This document shows, in pieces, positions 10,425 to 24,904 of a stretch of DNA of 64,000 nt. The notes beneath the pieces are model-generated. The model ran no database searches and was not told where the DNA came from. It saw only the letters and a list, made by a program, of their open reading frames with translations. Location of the stretch: assembly GCF_029931775.1 (NCBI RefSeq), contig NC_079312.1, positions 8,501,821 through 8,565,820 of the forward strand, in the 5' to 3' direction. The stretch comes from Euleptes europaea. Lineage: Eukaryota; Chordata; Lepidosauria; Squamata; Sphaerodactylidae. A program made the translations under genes and the position numbers. The stretch's first letter is position 1. Every line of letters starts with the position of its first letter.

Positions 10425-10545
10425 CATCGGTCCACCAAAGTCAGTATTGTCTGCTCTGACTGGCAGTGGCTGTCCAGGGACCTGGGACCTTCTGCCTATG
10501 AAGCAGATGCTCTACCCCTGAGCCACCCCACCACCCCCTCCACCT
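10425..10545 (-). mobile_element. tRNA-derived SINE
   Basis: The minus strand shows a tRNA-like head with an A-box region, TGGCTCAGGGGTAGAGCA (10,525-10,508), and the CTGCTTCATAGGCAGAAGG anticodon-arm-like stretch. A SINE body ending CGATGGTCTGATGCAGTA follows. The B box is poor. The same element is at 50,775 in unit 3; unit 2 has lost the region. Confidence 0.65.
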
Positions 10546-10675
10546 GTTAGATTCTCTCTGCTCCCTGCTGGTGGAGATCGAATGCCCTGGGCGGCAGGCA
10601 GTCCACCTCCAGGAAGACAGCAGAGATGCAGAGTATGGGGTAATGGGGGGGGGGTTAACAGCATCTCTGAGCTAG

Positions 10676-10850
10676 CATACCCAGTGAGATGTAGTGGTAA
10701 GAATGCCAGACTAGGGGCAGGGAGACCCAGGTTCAAATCCCACCTCTGCTATAGAAGCTTACTGGGTGGCCTTGGGCCAGCCACACCCTCCCGGTCTAAC
10801 CCAGTTCACAGGGTTGTTGTGAGGACGAAATGGAGGAGAAGAGACCGACC
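10676..10850 (+). mobile_element. tRNA-derived MIR/CORE-like SINE
   Basis: GTGAGATGTAGTGGTAAGAA serves as the A-box part and GGTTCAAATCC as the B box. The CCTTGGGCCAGCCACAC body and CAGGGTTGTTGTGAGGA follow, as in reptile SINEs of this type. Unit 3 keeps it at 51,036 and unit 2 lacks it. Confidence 0.75.
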
Positions 10851-11994
<1,144 letters not shown>

Positions 11995-12630
11995 CTCATT
12001 TCTCTGTAATATCCATAAACTCTCCTCCATCACCACATTTCAAAGAAATCTACTTTCTTCCCATCAGCTTTCTTCATGGTCAGCTTTCTTTCACACCCAT
12101 ACATAGTAAAATAAGGAACGCTAACCTGATCTTGGTTGCCAGCAACAGAATCTTACATTCATGGATATTTTCTAGCTCCTTCAGGGCAGCCCTTCCCGGG
12201 CTCAGGCTCCTTCAGATTTCTTGGCTGTAGTTTCCTTTTCGGTTAACGATGAAGCCAATGAATAGAAAATCTTGAACAATTTCCATTTCTTCATGGTCAA
12301 TCTTAAAGTTGTATAATTCCCCGACTGTCATTACTTTTGTCTTCTCAATGTTCCAGTGTAATCCTGCTTTGGCACTTTGTGTTTTAACCGTCATCAGTAA
12401 TTGTTTCAAGTCTTCACTCTTTTCTGCCAGTAAAGTGGTATCATCTACATATCTCAAATTCTTAATGTTCCTTCCACCAATTTTCAATCCCCATTTATCT
12501 AAATCTAATCCATCTGTCTTTATAATATGTTCTGCATATGGACTGAAGAGACAGAGAGGCAAAATGCATCCTTGTCTAATATCTTTGCCAATTGGAAACG
12601 ATGCTGTTTCTCTATATTTTTCTCCTCCCC
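11995..12630 (-). mobile_element. Bov-B (RTE) LINE fragment, ancestral to the three units
   Basis: The minus strand encodes part of the Bov-B RT: QGCILPLCLFSPYAEHI-type residues, GGRNIKNLRYVDDTTLLAEKS with the YVDD catalytic motif, then GLHWNIEKTKVM. Copies occupy the same site at 27,035 and 52,145, so insertion predates the unit duplications. It ends about 50 bases before the acceptor of exon A1. Confidence 0.88.
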
Positions 12631-12680
12631 GCAGTTGCTGACTCCTGGTTTCCCCCTCTTATTCTTTTTCTTCCTCCTAG

Positions 12681-12765
12681 GCAGCAGAGAAAGATACCCT
12701 TGATGCCTCCTGCTCTTTCTCCTGATTGTGATGAAAGGAAAAGAAGCACTATGCAGCAAGCTCAG
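12681..12765 (+). CDS. Unit 1 exon A1: start exon of KRAB module A
   Basis: Acceptor CTTCCTCCTAG|G and donor CTCAG|GTAAGG frame an 85-nt exon. The first ATG (12,703) opens 21 codons (MPPALSPDCDERKRST, then MQQAQ), and a second ATG lies at 12,751. It ends in phase 0, matching the KRAB-A exon. Units 2 and 3 and all B1 exons have 86 nt. The missing A in the run before the ATG would shift any frame entering from an upstream exon but does not touch translation from 12,703. Start choice is inferred; no conserved domain is expected in this exon type. Confidence 0.65.
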
Positions 12766-13149
12766 GTAAGGGGGGCATGGAGTGGGGTAGAATCACTGGG
12801 GAGACATACAGTGGAAGGCAGGGATGCCTCCTTCTCGGTTGCAAGACTCAGAGGATCAGGCTCTTGGCCCTGTGTTCTGGCACAGCACAATGTCAAGTCT
12901 GCCCACTGGGGAGGCAGGAAAGTGGTCCCCCCCAACTAGGATGGTGTGTGTACAGAAGCCCAGGCAGAGCCTATGGAACAGTATTGGCCCATGAATATGG
13001 ACATCTCTGGCCTCTTCCCCGCAAGGCTGCTAGCCCCCCTGCCTATAAAAATAGCCCCTGTGGCTCCAATATGGCCATAAGGAGGGCTGGGAGTGTGTGT
13101 GTGTGGGGGAAATGTCCCCCCAGGACTCTTCTCCCCTTCTCTTTGTGGT

Positions 13150-13360
13150 AGGGTTGCCAACCTCCAGGTGGTACCTGGAGAACTCCCACTATTACGGTTG
13201 ACAACCAAGATCAGTTTCCCTGGAAAAAATGGCTGCTTTGGAGAGAGGACTCTATAGCATTATAGCCTCTTGAGCCCTCTCTCCCCTCCTAAACCCCACC
13301 CTCCCCCGGATCCACCTCAAAAATCTCCAGGTATTTCCCAAGTGGGAGTTGGCCACCCTA
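13150..13360. mobile_element. MITE-like repeat (AGGGTTGCC family) in intron A1-A2
   Basis: The left end is AGGGTTGCCAACCTCC and the right end GAGTTGGCCACCCTAC, forming terminal inverted repeats. Units 2 and 3 hold it at the same site, and the unit 3 copy shows the ends best. Confidence 0.8.
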
Positions 13361-13469
13361 CTTTGTGCTCCTCTTCCAGTATTAATTTCCTGTCTCCGGC
13401 TTCTTGGCTTTTCTTCCCATGGACCATTTTTCCAGTGATGTAAGAAATGCTTCCTTTTTCTCCCTCCAG

Positions 13470-13596
13470 GGTGGGGTGTCCTTTAAAGAGGTGGCTGTGT
13501 ATTTTACCAAGTGGGAGTGGACCCTGCTGCACCCAGCCCAAAGGGCCCTGTACAAGGAAGTCATGCTGGAGAATTTTGGGAACGTGGCCTCTCTGG
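13470..13596 (+). CDS. Unit 1 exon A2: KRAB A-box (module A)
   Basis: A 127-nt exon, the standard KRAB-A size, enters in phase 0 and leaves in phase 1 (CTCTGG|GTGAGG). It encodes [20 protein letters not shown] and then [20 protein letters not shown]. The EW and MLEN positions needed for TRIM28 contact in mammalian KRABs are kept, and the usual DV is EV. The acceptor is CTCCCTCCAG|G. Its likely role is recruiting the TRIM28/SETDB1 silencing complex in the nucleus. Unit 2 and 3 versions read FTKREW in place of FTKWEW. Confidence 0.93.
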
Positions 13597-14165
13597 GTGA
13601 GGATCCTTTTCTCCTGGGCTGTCTCCCTCTTGCTGGGGGGAAGTCCCTTGAGAGGACGGACGTGGTCAGGCAGTCCTGGCCTGGGCCTAATGGCTGATCT
13701 GTGCCACCCTCCATGATGCTTCCTCTGATGTGGGTTTTTTTGTTCTGGGCTTGCAGAGAGGGGGCCCCCGCCTGGCTGTCCTGTGTCTGGACCACATGAG
13801 AGGGTGTGAGAAGAAGCACCAAGGGATGCCTGGTCTGGAGACAGTGGGGCAGTCTAACTACAGGCTTCTCTCCCATCAGGGCCTTGCCTTGCCTGGGCTG
13901 AGAGGTGGTTGTGGAGTGAAGTTTGCTGACTCCTCTGCCACTTTACTTAGTTCCCAGCTGGCACTTCAAGATCAGCTGGGCATACAGTAGGCACAGAACT
14001 GCCAGTGCCAGATGCACGATTGTTGACCCAGTAATGTTATCTGGTCAGTCAGCACCTTTATTAGTTGTGTGTTTTGGAAAGGACAGTCTATCTCACTGGG
14101 AATTGCTGAATATATGTGCTCACAGAAGAGTTATAATTTTGTTTTTTTCCGTTTGTATAAAAAAG

Positions 14166-14258
14166 GACCTGAGATGGCTAAACCTGACCTCATATCCTGG
14201 CTGGAAGAGGAGGAAGAGCCTTTTCTCCTGATCTCTGAAGAAGAAAAGGGATTGGCAG
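14166..14258 (+). CDS. Unit 1 exon A3: KRAB B-box-like exon (module A)
   Basis: A 93-nt exon, phase 1 in and out, encodes PEMAKPDLISWLEEEEEPFL and then an acidic tail. KPDLISWLE with EEEEPF matches the KRAB B-box layout (KPDVISQLEQGEEPW). The acceptor is preceded by a T-rich tract and an A-rich ATAAAAAAG; the donor is GGCAG|GTAGTT. It can splice in frame either to B1 or directly to the zinc-finger exon. Confidence 0.88.
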
Positions 14259-15104
14259 GTAGTTGTTCAGACCTGTCGTGGGACTGCATGTTTTCTGCTC
14301 TTTCTTCCAAGGGTGGGCGGATTTCCATGGCCTTCTTTATGCTCACAGTTGCTTCTCCTCCAAAGAGGATAAATGCGTTGTGAAAGCTGAAATAGTGCTT
14401 TTGGATCTTTGTGAAAATTGGAGAGTTCCTTCTTCCAAATCAGATTGTGTCTTCCAAGTATGGTACACTCTAGGAGGCCGAGGCTTTCAGATGGAGGGCT
14501 GTTTGCCAACACTGTTTCTCCCAAGTTTCCTTTAACTAGCGATGCTAGGCCTCGATCTTGGGGCGCTGTCGATGGAAAGCAAAGCTCTTGCTTTTCTGTA
14601 GAGAAGTGACCCAAAAGAACCCCAGTCAGCTCTCACCTGAATTCATTGCCGCCTCAGCACACAGCAGTGTTGTAAGCCATTCTGGAGGGTCGGGTGCATA
14701 CAATATGCCCATATAAAATCTAGCACCTTGCAGAGGGAATCCAGACTTTTTCAGCATATTTTCCACCCCAGCCAGGATTTGTATGTTCCAATTAACAGTT
14801 GATTACCTATTGTCTGGAGCAGCCAGTCGGGACTCTGATTAAGTACTCCAACAAATGTTTGGGAGGGGATTTGGCGAGGGGGGGGCTTCAACTGCAGATC
14901 CTCCAGTGGAGCTTAGCGGGGCATAATGCTACAGCGTGCACCCTCCAAAGAAGCCTCCGCCCGCCCAAGGGAACGGACCTTCGAAACCTAGAGAATAGTT
15001 GTAAGTGTAGGAGATCTCCAGGCCCTATTGGGATGTTGACAACCTCTGCTCAACAGAAAATGTGCATACTAGAAAAGATTTCCCACCCTTTCTCTCCCTC
15101 ACAG

Positions 15105-15190
15105 GCAACAGTGGAAAGACATCCTTGATGCCTTTTCTGCCATTTCCTCCTTGTGGTGAAGGGAAGAGTGGCACCATGAAGCTAGCTCAG
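15105..15190 (+). CDS. Unit 1 exon B1: start/linker exon of KRAB module B
   Basis: An 86-nt exon between CCCTCACAG|G and CTCAG|GTACAT, clearly homologous to A1. Entered in phase 1 from A3 it reads through without a stop (GNSGKTSLMPFLPF, then CGEGKSGTMKLAQ). Used as a first coding exon it offers an ATG at 15,128. It ends in phase 0 for B2. Whether it acts as a linker in a two-KRAB protein or as an alternative start cannot be told from sequence. Confidence 0.65.
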
Positions 15191-15490
15191 GTACATGGGA
15201 AAGGCGGGGTCCACTGGGGAGGTGTGTGGAGGATGGCAGTGAGGCTTCCTTCTGAGTTCCTCCCAGGAACTCCAACATAACTGTTTTTCCCCATATTGCT
15301 GCTGTTGTTATGGTTCTGATCAAACTACATAAGAATACAGAGATTAACACGGATACATATTATTAAAATCATGAACGTGTGACATCCCCATGGGGCTCTT
15401 CTGTCTTGCCCTTTCTTCTGGTCTTCTACTATAAATTTACTATGTCTGTTTTTTGCTTTTCCCCTATGGGCCAACTTTCCAGTGATGTAA

Positions 15491-15736
<246 letters not shown>

Positions 15737-16081
15737 TAGAGGTGCTTGGCCTGGAGAAGGAGGGGTGGTGTAAGGAGGGGCTCCCCTCCAGTCTAGGCCT
15801 TGCCTCGCCAGGACTGAGATGTGGCTGTGGAGGGAACTTTGCTAGCTTCTCTACCACTTGCTTAGTTCTCAGCTGGCATTTCAATCAGACAGAGCAGGGA
15901 GAGCACAGAGCACAGAGCAGGGAAAGAACTTGCAGTGCCAGATGGATGATTCTTGGCCCAGTACTGTACTCCACCCCTCTTAGTTACCTGTATTTTTGAA
16001 GGGACAGAATTAATCTGGTTAGGAATGACTGAATCTATGTGCACAAGCACACCTAATTGTGTGCTTTTTTCTGATAAAAAG

Positions 16082-16174
16082 GAACCAAGATGGTGAAACC
16101 TGGCCTGATATCCCAGCTGGAAGAGGAGGAAGAGCTGTTTCTCCTGAGCTCTGATGAAGAGGAGGGACTTGCAG
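16082..16174 (+). CDS. Unit 1 exon B3: KRAB B-box-like exon (module B)
   Basis: A 93-nt exon, phase 1 to 1, encodes TKMVKPGLISQLEEEEELFL and an acidic end, SSDEEEGLA. It is the paralogue of A3. KPGLISQLE keeps the B-box pattern, but the EEPF stretch is EELF. The last codon joins the zinc-finger exon as GCA G|GA (Ala-Gly), giving LAGDVWES. Confidence 0.88.
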
Positions 16175-16724
16175 GTAGCTGCTTAGATATCTGTCCTGGG
16201 ACTGGGTGTTGCCTGTGCTTCGTTCCAAGGGTGGGTGGATTTCTGTGGCCTTATTTATCCTCACAGTTAGAGTTTCTCCTCCAAAGACCTTGGATGAACT
16301 GTGAAGGCTGAAATGATGCCTGTAGGTGTTGAATCTATGAAAATCGGCGACTTCTTCTCCATTCTCAGATCACTTATGCACAGTCAATCCAAGTATTGTC
16401 TTCTCTGTGAGGCATTCTCTGGCAAGGGTGTTTGACAGCCCTGTTTCTCCTGAGCTCCCTTTAGCTGGACAGGACAGGCCTTCACGCAGAGACATTGTGC
16501 CTGCAAAATAAAGGATGTGCTTCAGCACAGAGACACGATCCAAAGCAACCCCAGACAGCTGTCCTATGAACTCATTTTACCTCCCCACTCCTAGTGGTGA
16601 GTGGGAGAACTGTCTACAAATGCAGTTCTTCTACAAACTGTTTGAGCTAAACTCCTGAGCATTAAGCAGAGTACAAACACAGCTGTTACAAAGCAAAAAT
16701 ACATAGATATTTGTGGATAGTTTT
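16175..16724. other. Unit 1 start of long intron before the zinc-finger exon
   Basis: It matches 33,662-34,075 and 57,986-58,392. Near 16,595 about 1.88 kb present in units 2 and 3 (34,075-35,953) is missing, including the LTR-like element. No gene is seen. Confidence 0.6.
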
Positions 16725-16965
16725 AGAGGGTAGCCATGTTCGTCTGCAGTGGAACAGCTAGATTTCAGTCCAGCAGCACCTTAGAGACCAACGACATTTT
16801 TGAGGTGTACGCTTTTGAGAGTCAAGGCTCCCTTTGTCAGATACAGGTCTCTTCCAGTCCCTCAGACAGAGATTCTCATCTGTTGGATCTACAACAAATA
16901 TTTTTGTGATTCCAGTACCCACCTGATGTAAGGAAAGTTGAAGGCAAGTGGGAAAGTTGAAGGCA
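16725..16965. mobile_element. Penelope-like remnants: terminal repeat piece (minus) and start of RT piece (plus)
   Basis: 16,725-16,860 reversed reads ATCTGACAAAGGGAGCC and then GGTCTCTAAGGTGCTGCTGG, the terminal-repeat type of Penelope-like elements. A short RT coding piece follows that is longer in unit 2 (36,200-36,420). Broken. Confidence 0.6.
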
Positions 16966-17103
16966 GCTTGTAAGGAAAGTTGAAGGCAGCAGGAAAACAG
17001 GAAGACCGAACAAGAGATGGATAGACTCTATAAAGGAAGCCACGGCCCTCAATTTGCAAGATCTGGAGGAAACTGATTCATAAGGTTGCCTCTAGTTGGA
17101 AAT

Positions 17104-17104
<1 letters not shown>
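16966..17104 (+). mobile_element. Bov-B LINE 3' end, severely 5'-truncated
   Basis: AAGTTGAAGGCAGCAGGAAA to a GGAAATGACACAC tail is the final stretch of Bov-B ORF2 and 3' end in plus orientation. It faces the minus-strand Bov-B at 17,142 across an (AC)n run. Confidence 0.8.

Positions 17105-17141
<37 letters not shown>
17104..17141. repeat. (AC)n microsatellite between facing Bov-B ends
   Basis: A dinucleotide run derived from the Bov-B tail. It is shorter in unit 2 (about 36,608-36,630) and similar in unit 3 (60,604-60,632). Confidence 0.95.
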
Positions 17142-17143
<2 letters not shown>

Positions 17144-18345
17144 GTCCTCCAAAATGTCCTGTTTTTGACTGCCTGGCACAGATCTTGCAAAGTGAGGGCC
17201 GTGGCTTCCTTTATAGAGTCAATCCATCACTTGTTGGGGCTTCCTCTTTTCCTGCTGCCTTCAGCTTTACCTAGCATGATTGTCTTTTCCAGTGACTTTT
17301 GTCTTCTCATAATATGTCCTCTAAGTACAACAGCCTCAGTTTAGTCATTTTGGCTTCTAGGGTCAGTTCAGGCTTGATTTGATCTAAAACCCACTGATTT
17401 GTTTTTTTGGCCGTCCAGGGTATCTGTAACACTCTCCTCCAACACCACATTTCAAAGTAATCTACTTTCTTCCTATCCACTTTCTTCATTGTCCAGCTCC
17501 CACACCCATACATAGTAATAGGGAATACGATGGCATGAATTAACTTGATCTTGGTTGCCAGTGACACATGCCTACACTTCAGAATCTTTTCTAGCTCCTT
17601 CATGGCTGCCCTTCCCAGTCTCAATCTCCTTCCGATTTCTTGACTGCACTCTCCCTTTTGGTTGATGATGGAACCAAGGAATAGAAAGTCTTCAACAATT
17701 TCAATTTCCTCATCGTCAAGCTGAAAGTTGTGTAATTCTCCTGTTTTCATTACCTTTTTCTTGATGTTCAGCTGCAGTCCTGCATTGGCACTTTCTCTTT
17801 TAACTTCCAGCAGTAGTCATTTCAAGTTTTTGCTATTTTCTGCCAGTAATGTAGTATCATCAGCATATCTCATTGTTAATGTTCCTCTCCACAATTTTCA
17901 CTCCACCTTCCTCTAAATCTAATCCAGCTTTTCTAACGATATGTTCTGCTTACAGATTGAAGAGGTAGGGGGATAAATACATACTTGTCTAGCACCTTTG
18001 CCAATTGGAAACCATTCTGTTTCTCCATATTCTGTCCTAACCGTGGCCTCTTGTCCAGAATACAGGTTGCTCATCAAAACGATCAGATGTGGTGGCACTC
18101 CCATTTCCTTTAAAACCAGCCACAGCTTTTCATGATCCACACAGTCAAAAGCTTTGCTGTAATTTATGAAACACAAGCTGATAGTCTTCTGAAATTCTCT
18201 CGTATGCTCCACTGATCTCTAGTGCCTCTTCCTCTTCTGAATCCAGCTTGAACATCAGGCATTTCTTGTTCCATATATGGTAACAGTCTTTGTTGTAGAG
18301 TGGGGTATGAATCTGATGAAATAAAATTTTAAAATTTTAAAAAGC
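17142..18345 (-). mobile_element. Bov-B (RTE) LINE fragment in the long intron
   Basis: The minus strand encodes DVQAGFRRGRGTRDQ-like residues (18,235-18,285) and FINYSKAFDCVDHEKLW (17,919-18,212). The C-terminal IVFPITMYGCGSWTMKK and WCWRRVLQIPWTAKKTNQW stretches are at 17,307-17,750. Frames are broken. It sits at the same place in units 2 (36,632) and 3 (60,633), so it is older than the units. Confidence 0.88.
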
Positions 18346-18853
18346 ACTGGGTCTAACAACACCAGCCATACCATTTCAGGTTCATTCACTTGTTCCTCTT
18401 TCAGTGTTATATATATGTCAACAAAAGTCTGCAATGCCCTTCTGCTCTGTACATCAGACAAACAGGTCAGTCCCTAAGCAAAAGATTAAATGGACATAAA
18501 TCTGACATTAAAAACGACCACTTGAAAGGCAGTGGCAGATTATATTAATCTTCCAGATCATTCATTTGCTGACCTGAGAGTCGCAGTCCTTATCCAATGC
18601 AGCTTCAAGGAGAGATTACAATGTAAGATTGATGACTTTAATATCCTTGTCGCACTACAAATGCTAATTTTCTGCTAAATGCTAATTTTCTAAGCATTTC
18701 TGTTACGCTGTAATCTATCTTCTTACAAGGTGCACTGTACCTCTGCATCCTCAGTTTCTTCTTTGCTTCACCCTTCCCACTGTCGGACTAGGATAAAAGG
18801 ACACAGAGATCTCCATTCTGACTCGTATAAGATGAAATCACTTCAGACCACGC
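18346..18853 (+). mobile_element. Penelope-like element remnant with GIY-YIG endonuclease piece
   Basis: The plus strand shows SFTCSSFSVIYM and then CPSALYIRQTGQSLSKRLNG with HKSDIKN, as in the GIY-YIG nuclease domain of Penelope-like elements. Together with the RT piece before the Bov-B copies it suggests one Penelope-like element split by Bov-B. Broken. Confidence 0.7.
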
Positions 18854-18854
18854 G

Positions 18855-19416
18855 AAGTGATGGTATCACTTTACTCCGCTCTGGTTAGACCTCACCTAGA
18901 GTATTGTGTTCAGTTTTGGGCACCACAATTTCAGAAAGATGTAGACAAGCTGGAACGTGTACAGAGGAGAGCAACAAAGATGGTGAGGGATCTGGAGACC
19001 AAGTCTGTACTTGAAGGGCTGTCATTTAGAGGAGGGTGCTGAGTTGTGTTCTGTTGTCCCAGATGATCGGACCAGAACGAATGGGTTGAAATTAAATCAA
19101 AAGAGTTTCCCTCTAGACATTAGGAAGATATTTCTAACAGAGTGGTTCCTCAGTGGAACAGGCTTCCTCTGGAAGTGGTAAGCTCTCCTTCCCTGGAGGT
19201 TTTTAAGCAGAGACTGGATGGCCATCTGTCAGCAATGCTGATTCTATGACCTTAGACAGTTCATAAGAGGGAGGGCATCTTGGCCATCTTCTGGGCATGG
19301 AATAGGGGTCATTGGGTGTGTGTGTGGGGGGGGAGATACTTGTGAATTTCCTGCATTGTGCAGGGGGTTGGACTTGATGACCCTGGTGGTCCCTTCCAAC
19401 TCTATGATTCTATGAA
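18855..19416 (+). mobile_element. CR1 LINE 3' end; unit 1 keeps the empty site of the unit 2/3 solo LTR
   Basis: It encodes [20 protein letters not shown] and [17 protein letters not shown] and ends with CTATGATTCTATGA, the CR1 3' repeat. About 80 bp are missing after 19,006 relative to units 2 and 3, with CAAGT at the junction. TAAGC at 19,179-19,183 is the uninterrupted target of the LTR at 38,934 and 62,751. Confidence 0.9.
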
Positions 19417-22249
<2,833 letters not shown>

Positions 22250-22385
22250 ATGTCGAGTGTCAAAAAAGCTTCCATCTTTGTAATCAGCTTACTTACCATT
22301 ATACGATTTGCATAGGGGTAAAGCCATATAAATGTCAGTAGTGTGAGGAAAGCTTATTTCCACACACAGTGGGTAAAGCATATGA
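22250..22385 (+). pseudogene. Decayed zinc fingers beyond the unit 1 stop
   Basis: After the stop, CGAGTGTCAAAAAAGCTTCC and TGTCAGTAGTGTGAGGAAAG still follow the finger pattern (C-x2-C, AAAGCTT, then ACTTACCATTATACGATT), giving about one and a half ruined repeats. The array was shortened when the linker before them lost the frame (GGAGGAACCATATAG). Unit 2 shows the same end, so the change is ancestral. Confidence 0.8.
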
Positions 22386-23711
22386 ATGATCTTACTTATA
22401 GCTAGTACCCTGGTGACACCCACCAGTCACAGAGTAGTTTCTGGTGTCAGTCTACTGAGGGACAGAAAGGGTACAGCCAGTCCCCACCCACCGATGCCGC
22501 CACACCCCTTGACCCCCTCTCCCATTGGAGGAAAAACCCGAGCAACTGTGTAACCATAATAGGACTGTGATGTTAGCAACACTCCAGGGTACCCCACAGA
22601 TGAGTCACAGAGGATTGTCACTGTCTACACAGAGCTTTGGATTCCCTGAGGATTACACCTTATCTCCAGACCACACAGACCTGTCCCCCTGGAACAAATA
22701 GCAGCTTCAGAGAGAAGACCCTAGGGTTTCACATCTCCACTGATCTCCTTTTCCTTCCCACACAGAGCCCACTCCAAGCTCAATTCCAAGATTTCTCAGA
22801 ATTTCCGGAGTCAGAACTGGCAAGCCTGGATGAGTGTTTCAGTCATGGGCCCATCAGGCAGTGGTATGGCATATACTGGGGGGAACGGATGACAACACCC
22901 TCAACTGAGTCCTAAACACTTTAGGGAAGGGTGCCCATGTGTCAAAAGGGCACATAAAGCTGAACCGCTCGGGAGGGCAGGGATGGTAGCTCAAAGAAAT
23001 AGCATACCTGTTCTAGCAATCCACCATTGAAATTCATAGTTCACAGATCTGTGCTGCGTAAAGGTACTAAAATTATGCACACAATTTTCTTCAGTAAAGC
23101 GAAACAAATTTCCTGCCGAAGATCATTATGCTTTCCCCCCGTAGACTATTCATAGATCCATGGTAAAAGTAAACGAGATACTCTAAAATCTTTCATTTTC
23201 CTGTCAAAAATGCCGTTTTTTTTACTTACAAGCCAGTTTGGTGTTGCCACGCTATATTTAGGAATGTACATAAAGATGTGAACAAAAGACCCATGGACGT
23301 ATTTAAGAAAAGCTGGAAATTGTATCATGAATATGTGTCTTAAACTGCTTTTTAAATCTGTAAGATACGTTGCTGAGTAATATAATTAATCTTATCAATG
23401 TATCTGGTAGATGAAGACTAGAATCTAGGGAATTCAATTAAGTTCTTTGTCTTTTATTAACTGGAATATATAGTATTCAAGATGAATAAACAATAGTTAA
23501 AGTTGGTTATAATAGTATGCATTATCTAGAATACAAGAAGAATGTTTGAATAGACTAATAAGCAATTCACTAGTAAAAATAATAAAATGAAGTTATTTTT
23601 TTATTAATTGAAAGTAAGAGGAAGACAGAATGTAGTAAAAATGACACCCGGAATAGTGTTGTTTTGTTATATGTTAGAATAGGGAAGGTTATTGTTATGT
23701 ACTGTATTATA
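22386..23711. other. Unit 1 3'-flanking region
   Basis: It matches 42,360-43,688 closely. It probably holds the 3' UTR; AATAAA at 23,485-23,490 is one possible polyadenylation signal. No further coding exon is recognised. A block from 23,040 is the one also found at 4,205. Confidence 0.6.
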
Positions 23712-24010
23712 CATAGGAGCCCAGTGGCGCAGAATGGTAAGCTGCAGTACTGCAGTCCAAGCTCTGCTCACGACCTGAGTTTGATCCCGACAGTAGCCCG
23801 CTCACGGTTGACTCAGTCTTACATCCTTCCGAGGTCGTTATAATGAATACCCAGCTTGCTGGGGGTAAAGGGAAGATGACTGGGGAAGGCACTGGCAAAC
23901 CACCCCATAAAAAAAGTATGCTTAGTAAATGTCGGGATGTGACGTCACCCCATGGGTCAGGAATGACCCGATGCTTGCACAGGGAACCTTTACCTTTTTT
24001 TTACTTTTTC
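23712..24010 (+). mobile_element. tRNA-derived SINE, near full length
   Basis: GTGGCGCAGAATGGTAAG (A box) and GAGTTTGATCC (B box, 23,777-23,787) are followed by a body with CATCCTTCCGAGGTCG and ACGTCACCCCATGGGTCAG and a T-rich end. CTGTATTATA (23,702-23,711) and CTGTATTGTA (24,011-24,020) are the target duplication. The copy at 43,689 is the same insertion, duplicated with the unit. Confidence 0.88.
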
Positions 24011-24489
24011 CTGTATTGTAATGTTTGACATGTTTGTATGGTTTTGTTTTGGGTTGTAAGTAAATGGAAAATAAAAACATTTCATGAAAAAATATATTTA
24101 GGAATGTATAAGCATACATCCAGGGTGTGTAGGTACAATATTTTTTTCTGTTAAAAAAATCAAATGTAGCTATTAAATTAATCTAAGCAATTGCATATTA
24201 CCCAAACTTCTATATTTCCTTATAATATACATACCAAACCGGGCTGGCATTACAGAGTGTGCTCCTCATTGTCAACCCAAAAGAGATAGTACTAAAAGGT
24301 GATCACAGCCTTCCTTAAATAGAGCCTGTATGATATAATCTGCTATGACTTTTCCTAATTAGAAGAGAGGCTAGAGAGAGAGAGAAAATGTGGGGCAAAG
24401 TGAGAGAAAGGCTACTATGCTCTTTAGCTGGAAAAGTTTTTTTTTAAAAAAACACCAATGCACCCATGAAATGCTGAGTTAATACCGAA
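24011..24489. other. Spacer between units 1 and 2
   Basis: AT-rich and shared with 5,096-5,410 and 46,463-46,850. No gene is seen. Confidence 0.6.
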
Positions 24490-24680
24490 AACCAAAAATC
24501 ATTGCAGACAAAGCCAATCAATTTCCCCATTCAAACCCTTTGGTGCAAGAGTTCCCAGAGTGTAGATTCAAAATGTTTCCCTCCTCTTTAAAAGTCTCTG
24601 TGGTTGAGAAGTCGCAGCTGATACTTGTTCCACAACCCAGAAGCAAAGGTCTTCATTAGTGTGAGCACAGGTGGTGAAAT
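24490..24680 (-). mobile_element. Penelope-like element fragment
   Basis: The minus strand reads KFWIYTLGTL-type residues with PKGLNGEIDWLC, the stretch after the GIY-YIG domain. It is equivalent to 5,735 and 46,850. Broken. Confidence 0.62.
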
Positions 24681-24687
24681 GATAAAC

Positions 24688-24812
24688 TCACCCTTTGGAG
24701 GGTGGACTCTGTGGCATTATACCCTGCTGAAGCCTCTTCTCTCCCCAAACCCTGCCCTCCTCAGACTCCACAGCCAAATCTCCAGGAGTTCCCCAAACCT
24801 AGCGACTTTTAC
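24688..24812. mobile_element. MITE-like repeat fragment (AGGGTTGCC family)
   Basis: CTTTGGAGGGTGGACTCTGT to CCAAATCTCCAGGAGTTCCC matches the right half of the element at 53,302. The left end is missing. Confidence 0.65.
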
Positions 24813-24904
24813 TGGCAGAACCAAGCCTGGAATCTGTGGTTTCCTAGCAACAGCCACTGAGGGACTCTGGCTGTACCAAGCACATGTCTATTGCTGTGAT
24901 AAGT

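Noticed and set aside
10425-10545. True tRNA gene on the minus strand
   Set aside because: Only the A-box half resembles a tRNA; the B box and acceptor stem are missing and a SINE body follows.
9609-10550. Open frames of 110-210 codons on both strands of the GC-rich regions (also 25,298-26,324 and 49,206-50,133)
   Set aside because: They overlap each other, are biased by base composition, and change frame between units.
22637-22915. 92-codon frame downstream of the unit 1 stop (and 42,533-42,868) as a further exon
   Set aside because: No domain, the frame is not kept between the two copies from the same start, and it probably lies in the 3' UTR.
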